Assembly (NCBI GenBank): GCA_001051155.2
Contig: JYIP02000008.1
Span: forward strand, 1,798,001-1,862,000
Direction of reading: 5' to 3'
DNA from: Chrysoporthe austroafricana
Taxonomy: Eukaryota > Ascomycota > Sordariomycetes > Diaporthales > Cryphonectriaceae
Length of the DNA: 64,000 bases
Below the pieces are notes generated by a model, which was given only the letters and a program-made list of their open reading frames with translations, was not told the DNA's origin and did not search any database. Made by a program: the position numbers and the translations under genes. Below, piece by piece: positions 56,183-64,000 of this stretch (position 1 is its first letter; each line of letters begins with the position of its first letter).

Positions 56183-57822
56183 TCAACTCTCGATTAACGG
56201 AAAACGGCTATCGTTGCCATTTCGGACGCATTCCGGATACGCAAACGACTGGCTGAAAAGGCTTTTATTTACATGCTTTAGAGTAAAATGCGTCGATAAT
56301 TCCTGAAAGTATTCGTTACAGATAAGATAGCATGCTTCCATACTTACCCCAGACGCCTCTTTCGTCCCTATATAAGCTATCTGGCCGTAAACGGCTATGC
56401 AGTAAACATTCCAGTCATTGCAATCTAGGACCAAGTATAGAGTTTTAATGCCCTTTCTGGCATATTCCGGATACGGAAAAGAATCGCTGAATTGGTTAAA
56501 TATACAGTATTTATTATGAAAGTATTTGTACGGATTATACATTAATTTGTCGCATAAAAGATAATGGGCTTTCGATTCTAAAGGCGCTAGTGGACTGGGA
56601 GCGTTTTCTGTTCTATAGCGAGCCGCCATATAAGCATACCACTCGGCCAGATCAGGTATCAAGGTATCGGCTTCGTTCAGCCGGAAGCACTCAGGACAAG
56701 GGAAAGGGTTGGTAAACTCGTCTTGCTTGAGGTAAGCGTTTGTATTATATAATGAAAACCCGGTTTTCGTAAAAAGGTCCGATAACAAAGCAGACACGTA
56801 TGGTCTGTACGAGTAGAGTTTTGGATTATAGCATGACTAAATATAATACTTCCACTCAGAAACATTACTAATAATACAGTCCTTTAAACCCAGCCGTTGG
56901 CATTCAGGATAGAGAAATGGTTTTGGAACGGTCCAGAGCTCGTTATGGCTAGCGCAATCGTATTAGCAAATGTCAGACAACCTAGGATATACCGGTATGG
57001 CGCCTCGCTTCGGGGCGCGTGCTCTTCGTATATATGGCTGCATTACTCCCCGAGGTTCGCAATCTAGTTTAGGGACTTTTCCCTGCCCAGACGGCTGCAT
57101 TCAGGGCAGGATAAAGGCCACAGCTGTATACTGCGATACGCCTGGTTGCTATGCTTCTATACGTCTTGCCAAGAATCGTAAATGCTTTCCGTCTTGCTCC
57201 TAGCATCCAGGTTGCTAGCATAAATAAAGCATATCGGCAGACATTGCGGTATATCTTTGAGGTAGGCGACCGGCATTTCAATATACGCTAGCTTATAGCC
57301 GCTACTCGCGTAGTTACTTAGATCTTGCTGAAGAAACGCGCCGATAGCCTCGGCCGGGAATATCGCAGCACGGTTGCTCGGACATGTTCTCGGTTTGGGT
57401 TGTGCCGTTTGGAGCTCATTGGTCGTTTGCTTAAGAGCTTGCCACTTATTACTTTCCTCAAAAAAACGTTATCGATACTCTGTAACGGTCATTTATGATA
57501 GACTCTTGATAATAACGCGAACCTTAGCATATTTGTTATAGTCGTTACTGCTAAGCAGAAGCCGTATATCATTCCGGGTCTGCTTCTATCGTACGATGCT
57601 TTTTTTGGGGATATTAATAGGGGCGTACTGGTCGTATCTTAAGGACGAATTGCGTAAAAGCTTGAAGGTATTATCAATACTTTCTCTTTTTCTTTCTGGC
57701 GCTAAGGATAATAGAATGTTTTGCTTTATATATTTCAGCTGATAATTACTTTCGAAAACCGAATTCGAGTATAAGAGAAAATAGTTCCGAAAGGCAGGAA
57801 TAAGCACGCTTTAATTCCAGAT
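56183..57822 (-). pseudogene. Cys-rich C-terminal part of a DUF3435/FluG-like (tyrosine recombinase) protein, truncated by element C
   Basis: Minus strand. From the LTR junction at 57822 the frame reads FLLYSNSVFESNYQLKYIK, resembling the stretch around the catalytic Tyr of DUF3435 recombinases. It continues AKVRVIIKSLSQMTVTEYRQ, then CPSNRAAIFPAEAIGAF, then a row of zinc-finger-like modules with a CPEC core: CPECSRLGR, YPECQRLGL, CPECFRLNE, YPEYARKGI, YPECVRNGN. C-to-Y changes in several are RIP-like. One frame shift occurs near 57000 and the frame ends TAG at 56183. Everything N-terminal of 57822 is displaced by the chromovirus. The zinc-finger repeat is certain; the DUF3435 link is from remembered family patterns and is tentative. 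Confidence 0.5.
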
Positions 57823-58030
57823 TAATGGTAAACGTACTGAAATATATTATAAAGCATAGTTCTTCTAAGAAGGTGAATTACGCTAAGAGTATATCAGGGC
57901 ATTATATAGGCCTCCCGGTAAGGGTATAGCATCTACTTAGTAAATTTATTACGTATTTACTAGGGGATTTACTATAGATTTACGAGGCGAATTTATTATG
58001 AATTTACTATATCTATAAGTTTTGCTATTA
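57823..58030 (-). repeat. element C LTR
   Basis: Matches the 207-bp LTR of elements A and B (TAATGGTAAACG...TTTGCTATTA) with one extra base. Confidence 0.9.
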
Positions 58031-58049
58031 ATTGCCGGCCTTTTATAAC

Positions 58050-60000
58050 CTTTATCTATAAAGGAAGCTAATAGTCAGGGATATTTTGGGTAGCAGTAGT
58101 ACGATATGGTAAAACCTTAAGTTATACGGCAAAGAAAAGCATAACGGCACTATTGGATAAAAGAAATTATATAGGAAATAATAATCGTTTTATAAAGCCG
58201 ATTCGTACTAGAGTCCTAATAAGTAAACGTGCCTATGCTAAGGACTTGAATAATAAATATGCTTATGCTAGGAATTAAAAAGAAAACTTGCTTATGCTAG
58301 GGATTTAAAATTAATTTTCTATTATAATCGGTTTATATTTAAAGTGGATGGATATATATAGTATTTATATATAATAAGGCTAGCCGATATTCAAATATAT
58401 TTCGGTAATGCTTAATTATATTTATTGCTAAAGTATTTAATATAAATATAATTAAAGATTAAAATTGTTTATAGATATTAATAGAATATATAGCTTTTAG
58501 ATAATAGGGTATTAAGTAAATATAATAATAATATATATATAATGGAATTGCGATAAGATATATTGGCATATAGAGCTAATAGCTATATATAGTTATTATA
58601 TAGCGATATTATAGTTAGTTTTCAATATAAATAGCTAAATTTATAAATTATTGGAAAAAAGCAGCATTAAGTATTATTGATAAAGTTATATCGATAAAAA
58701 ACGGATATATTTATTAATTAAGAATAATTTCCCGGGCTTTAACGATAGCTTTAAAGTTTAATAAATTGCAAAAGAATATAGCAAATAGTTTTTCTTTTCC
58801 GATATAATTGCAAAAATCGGTATAATTATAAATATTAAGCTGCAAAGTTTTAATTAGCCTATACATTTGGATATAAAATTTAAAGCTTATTATACGACTT
58901 TAGTATTGCAAAAACTGAGCGGCATTAAAGTAATTTTTATTTTCGTTAGTTTATTTCTGAAAAGTAGCATTAAAGTCGTAATTTATATCGTCTTTTGTAA
59001 AAACGATTTTAATAGCCTTGAAGTCGTATTCGAAATAGAAAATTTAGTTTATAATAAAATGCAAGCTTGACCGGTTGGATAAAATAATAGGATTAAAGTT
59101 GCAGAATTAAATAACGAATTCGTATATATATTTTCCTATAATAAAAAGGAAGAAATACTAAATGCGATTATTATAAATTCCGATAATACCGAATTTAATA
59201 TTATTATAAATAGCAAAGCCGTTAGTAATATAAGGACGGTTAATACCGAAATTGCTTTTTTAAATAAAATTATAGTATATATTTTTTTTTGGAAATATAG
59301 AAGGCTAATATACGGTAGTATATTGCGATTTCGGCCTTAATAGTTTTGGATTTAAGATTATATTTGATAGAAAAGGCAAAGGCAGCGCGAGGCGTAGCTT
59401 GTAAGAGCAGAGTATTATTAATACTAATTCGGGAAGCTTTGCTTAGTATAGCTAATAGATTAACTATATTCGGTAAATTATTTTCGGTTAAATCGATAGT
59501 ATTATTTATAATTCGATAGCGCTTAGCTAGCATTATAAAATTTCGTTTTATTATAGCAAATAGGCTTAAATTAGCAATTAATATAATAAGCTTAAAAGCT
59601 TTAAGCTTGGCTAAGATTAGCTTAATATTTTTAGCTGTTTTTTTCCAGGCAATAAAAGCTATATTACGACTATATTCGTAAATTATAACGATTTTAGCTA
59701 TATTGGCTATATAACGTATAGCATTTACCTCTTTTTTTTTAATAAAGTTGCTATAATTGCTTAATATTATTTATCCTGCTTTATCCTTAATATAATGGCT
59801 ATATTTATTTCGTAAGTAATCGTTTTTCGATATTATAATAGGAAATAAAATATAATAAGCTATTAATAAAGTATATAAAGCAGGAATAAGATTACGAATA
59901 ATAAGTAAATTCGAAATGAATTTAAGCAATATTCCTTATTTCTTATTAATTTTAATCTTATAGCAAAGCATTTACGGAAGAATACGACTTAATAATTACA
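58050..60000 (-). pseudogene. extra ORF of element C (third copy)
   Basis: Colinear with 7990-10120. The longest open piece is 59270-59533 (ITINNTLLLQATPRA-like and IKYNLKSKTIKAEIAIYYR). Function unknown, as in A and B. Confidence 0.6.
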
Positions 60001-60367
60001 TAATGCATTTTGAATATAATAATATTAATAGCTTTATTAATACAATCTTTGCAAATTTACAAAAGCTTGGCAAAATAAAGCGAAATTAATAATAATACTA
60101 GCTTAATACTCAAAAATAATATTTAAAAGTATAATGAAAAGTAATAATAATAGGGCAATATAGCTAGCTATAATAAGTAAATAGGAATAGTAATCGTAAG
60201 CGCGTTAATAAGAAAAGGAAAACAAAATAAATTTATTAGCAGTTTACGAAATAATAGCTTTTTGCATTTGCTAGAAATTTACCTGCTTTACTTAACAGTT
60301 GCTTTTACCCTAATGCGCGCCTATTATATTGCGAATTCTTTCGATCTTTTAGAATAAGTGAATTAGC

Positions 60368-61485
60368 TTATTCCAATGCACTTTCTGTTCGTAAATTGCG
60401 CTTTAGCTTATTTTGTTTTCGTAAAGCAATTACAATAATATTTCTTAATTCAGGAATTTCTTCCGCTAATAGCCGCTTTCGCTTTGCTCTTTCTTGCAAT
60501 TCGGCTATAGTTTCGCATTTCCGTTCGAAATTACATATTATTTCGTTCGCATTCAGGGCATTACAAGGCATTTATACATTATAATAGCTAGAATAATTTA
60601 TCCATTTTATTAAATATTTAATTCTATACAAATTATATTTATATTTCCGCTTATAGCGGCTAATTATCTTTTTTAGCTTATAGTATTAGTAATCTTTTAA
60701 GTATTTTTCGATATCCGGATTTTTTAATATATTTACTAAGTTTTAATATATAGGGTTATATTTATAAGAATCCGTTTTAAGAAAGTTTACAAGCGTTAAT
60801 TGTATTATTAAGATTATTAAAATAAATATTTATATAAAAAGCCAATTTTAATTTATACGTTAAGTTTTTTATCTTTCGAATAATTTGAAAAAATCCTATC
60901 TTTTATTATAAAAATTTCAGTAATAAGTTATTTAGCAATAAGTATTCGTAATTTAAGCGAATATATATCCAATTATTTAATTCGAAAATTATTTAGCAAT
61001 AATATTTATTATATTGCATTTTGGCTATTATTTGCATTTCAGTAATAAAAAGTTAAGCTTTTTCCTGGAAAATTTCTTTTATTAAGAATATTATATTCTT
61101 TATTTACTAGCCCGATAATAAGTTAAATCCGAATAGCATTTAGCTAGCTAAATATTTTATAATTCGGTTATATGCATTATTTAAATTAAATTGTAATGCT
61201 AGTATTATTTCGGTTTATTTTGCATTAAAGTAAGCAGTAATAAAATGCTGAATTGCTATTTTAATTATTCGGTTCTTTATTTCAGATTGCTTATTTGTTT
61301 GCAAATACGAAATTATAAAATAAGCAAATTTTATTCCGATAGCTTCTTATAAATGCTTTTAGAATTCCAATAGGAATTTCGAATTTCTATTTAAAATAAT
61401 TCTCTTGAATATTCCTTAATTAGTAATATAAAATATTTGTAAAATAAAGGTTATTTAATTTGCTATAATATATATTATATTGTTT
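60368..61485 (-). pseudogene. element C integrase and chromodomain, minus-strand arm
   Basis: 60368-60571 is the open chromodomain tail (MPCNALNANEIICNFERKCE). Sequence upstream on the minus strand matches element A integrase to about 11690, where the inversion junction lies. Confidence 0.75.
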
Positions 61486-61494
61486 AATATATAA
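61484..61494. other. inversion junction within element C
   Basis: Left arm aligns with element A (minus sense) up to TTTAATATA. Right arm aligns with element B (plus sense) from TATA...CTAATTCTTATTTCGG. The two share a short AT-rich stretch (AATATA) at the join, so the exact breakpoint is uncertain by a few bases. Confidence 0.7.
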
Positions 61495-63332
61495 TTAATT
61501 CTTATTTCGGAATACTTAAGCTAATTCGATTTGAAAGCATATTATATATTGGGAAAGTCGAATATTCTCGCAAATATTATATTAAGATTACTATTTACCC
61601 AAAAACCTATTAACAATAAAAGCGTTTTAAATAAGATATAAGAAAACGAACTTATTTAAGTTTTCAATAAAATATTTATAAATAGCGAAATGAAAGGGCG
61701 TATTAAAAAGGAATACGAAAAATACCCCTTATAGTTCAAAATAATCGAATAATTAAAAGATTTAAATAAAGTTGCCCAACTACTTTTTATATTAAATTAT
61801 AATAATTTACTATTTCTTAAAGATTATTACGGGAAATAACGATTATGCATCCCGAATAAAGTAGTATTGGATTTTATTAAAAAAGCTTATAATAGAAAAT
61901 ACTATTTCGGTATAAACCGTATATAGCACGACTTAACGGATCGATTCGTTATCAAATATTGCTATGCTAAAATACGCAATTATATATCGATATATCGAGT
62001 TTATAACGAGAATAAAAATAACTTATAGCAACCCTTAAAGGAAATGCAGCTTATATTATTTCTATTAATCCTATTTTATATTATTATTATAGACTTTATT
62101 ATAGGATTACTGATAGTATTATTTATAAATATTATATAAGCTTTAGCTAAAATGCTATTCCTGAATATATTTTTTATAATTACGGATAAATATTTTAAAG
62201 CTATAATTATTATATTAAATAATGCAATATATATTATAATAAATTAAGCAATCTTTATTTTATGAATACTTTATATTATTAGCTAAAGAATATTCAAAAA
62301 GATTATTTCAAATAGAGATTCGAAATTCCTATCGGAATTCTAGAAATATTTATAAGAAGCTATCGGAACGAAATTTGCTTATTTTACTGCCTTATATCCG
62401 CAAACGGACAGGCAGTTTGAAATAAAAAATCGAATAATTGAAATAGCAATTCGGCATTTTATAGCCGCTTATTCTAATGCAAAATAGACCGAAATAATAC
62501 TGCATTATAATTTAACTTGAATAATGCATATAACTGAATTACAAAATATTTAGCTAGCCAAATACTATTCGGATTTAACCTATTATCGGGCTAATAAATA
62601 AAGGATATAATACTTTTAGCAAAAAAAGTTTTCTAAGAAAAAGCTTAATTTTTCATTATTAAAATATAAATAGTAGTCAAATTGCAATATAATAAGTATT
62701 ATTGCTAAATAATTTTCGAATTAAATAATTGGGTATATATTCGCTTGGGCTATAAATATTTATTGCTAAATAATTTATTTCTGAAATTTTTATAATTGAA
62801 AATAAGACTTTTCCAAATTATTCGAAAAATAAGGAACTTAATATATAAATTGAAATTAGCTTTCTATATAAATATTTATCCAATAATCTCAATAATATAA
62901 TTAAAGCTTGCAAATTTTCTTAAAACAAACCCTTATAAATATAACTTTATATATTAAAACTTAATAAATATATTAAAAGATCTAAATATCGAAAAATATT
63001 AAGAAAACTACCGATATTACGAGCTAAAAAGGATAATTAGCTGCTATAAGCGAAAGTATAAGTATAATCCGTACAAAATTAAATACTTAGTAAAGTAAAT
63101 AAACTATTTTAGCCATTATAATATATGGATGCTCCGTAATGCTTTGAATACGGACGAAATAATATATAATTTCGAACGGAAATGCGAAACTATAGCCGAA
63201 TTGCAAGAAAGAGCAAAGCGAAAGCGGCTATTAGCGGAAAAAGTCTTTAAACCGGAAAATATTATCGTAATTGCCTTACGAAAACAAGGCAGGCCAAAAC
63301 GCAATTTACAAATAGAAAGTATATTAGAATAA
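61495..63332 (+). pseudogene. element C RNase H end, integrase and chromodomain, plus-strand arm
   Basis: Colinear with element B 27880-29725. The integrase core lies near 62310-62470 and the chromodomain tail at 63129-63332. It forms an imperfect inverted repeat with 60368-61485. Confidence 0.75.
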
Positions 63333-64000
63333 GCTAGTTTATTTATTCTAAGAAATCAAAAGAACCCGTAATGCAATAAGCGCGTATTAGGGTAAAAGCG
63401 ATTGCTAAATAAGGCAAGTGAATTTCTAGCAAATGCAAAAGGCTATTATTTTGTAAATTGCTAATGAATTCATTTTATTTTCTTTTTCTTATTAGCGCGC
63501 TTATAATTATTATTTTTATTTACTTATTATAATTAGCTTTATTGCTTTATCGTTATTACTTTTCATTATATTTTTGAATATTATTTTTAGGCATTAAGCC
63601 AGTATTATTATTAATTTCGCTTTATTCTATTAAATTTCCGTAAACTTGCAAGGATTGTATTAATAAAGCTATTAATATTATTAAAACCAAAATGCATTAT
63701 GCGATTATTAAATTATATTTTTCTGTAAATATTTCGCTATAAAACTAAAACTAATAAAAAATAATACGTTTAATTATGCTTAATTTCTATATAGTACTAT
63801 ACTTTATATTTTAAGAAGAACCTTTTAAAGTTTGCCGAAAAAGCAAGATTATATAATATGCTAAATATATTTATAAAGTATCGCTTAAAGACTGCTTCTC
63901 TCTAAAAGGATATCGGTAGGCTATATATTTGTATAATAGCGAAAGCCGTTTTTATTATAATATTTATATAATGAAAAACTATTTAAGCGATTTCTTTTGC
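63333..64000 (+). pseudogene. element C non-coding spacer and start of the extra ORF, truncated by window end
   Basis: Colinear with element B 29730-30400 (spacer, then the beginning of the extra ORF). The element continues beyond base 64000. Confidence 0.65.

Larger units (their letters stand above)
57823..64000 (-). mobile_element. element C: rearranged copy of the chromovirus, runs off window
   Basis: Starts with a 208-bp LTR (57823-58030) and is colinear in minus orientation with element A through the extra ORF, chromodomain and integrase up to about 61490. There it switches to plus orientation, joining sequence equivalent to element B position ~27880 (end of RNase H), and continues through integrase, chromodomain and the start of the extra ORF to the window end. 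Preceded by CAGAT at 57818-57822 (candidate target site; the partner lies outside). Heavily AT-mutated. Confidence 0.88.

Noticed and set aside
1..64000. tRNA, rRNA or CRISPR features
   Set aside because: No cloverleaf-type sequence with B-box, no rRNA-like block and no regularly spaced array of unique spacers was seen on reading; a dedicated search was not possible.

Overview
The window looks like nuclear DNA of a filamentous ascomycete (Pezizomycotina). Genes carry short introns (40-80 nt) with GT...AG ends. Protein families (FHA kinase, homeodomain, F-box, Hst-type sirtuin, Ulp1-type protease, chromovirus) are eukaryotic and typical of fungi. GC-balanced, gene-like DNA alternates sharply with very AT-rich DNA full of transposon relics. 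Damage is almost all C-to-T or G-to-A: CAA/CAG to TAA/TAG stops, Cys to Tyr, His to Tyr. This is the signature of repeat-induced point mutation (RIP). It is visible in the transposons and also, more mildly, in most of the gene-like ORFs, so nearly every gene here reads as a pseudogene. Genus cannot be decided from the sequence alone.

Layout. 1-6.35 kb: the C-terminal end of an unknown gene, an LTR-like repeat, a minus-strand FHA-kinase-homeodomain reading frame (847 codons, five exons), and an orphan ORF. 6.2-7.1 kb: minisatellite and tandem ~167-bp repeats. 7.1-34.5 kb: one very long degraded ORF ('X', about 2,000 codons) split by two full-length 10.6-kb chromovirus (Ty3/gypsy) elements, A (minus) and B (plus). 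Each has 207-bp LTRs and an exact 5-bp target duplication, and the X frame resumes exactly across both. 34.8-43 kb: a lysine/arginine-rich fungal hypothetical gene, a heptanucleotide satellite, a RING-H2 gene, and two related F-box-family genes, one cut by a 476-bp solo LTR with a perfect TSD. 43.6-47.6 kb: a continuous sirtuin + Ulp1-like cysteine protease frame (~1,312 codons). 47.6-55.9 kb: fragments of a repeated membrane-protein family, unknown degraded ORFs and a second sirtuin. 56.2-57.8 kb: a Cys-rich fragment that may be the C-terminal half of a DUF3435/FluG-type tyrosine recombinase, cut by a third chromovirus. 57.8-64 kb: that element (C), internally rearranged into an inverted chimera and running off the window.

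How it fits together: this resembles an accessory, RIP-affected compartment where signalling, chromatin and ubiquitin/SUMO-type genes (kinase, homeodomain, sirtuins, RING, F-box, Ulp1) were amplified and then inactivated. The coding families are inferred by motif reading only; no searches were run.
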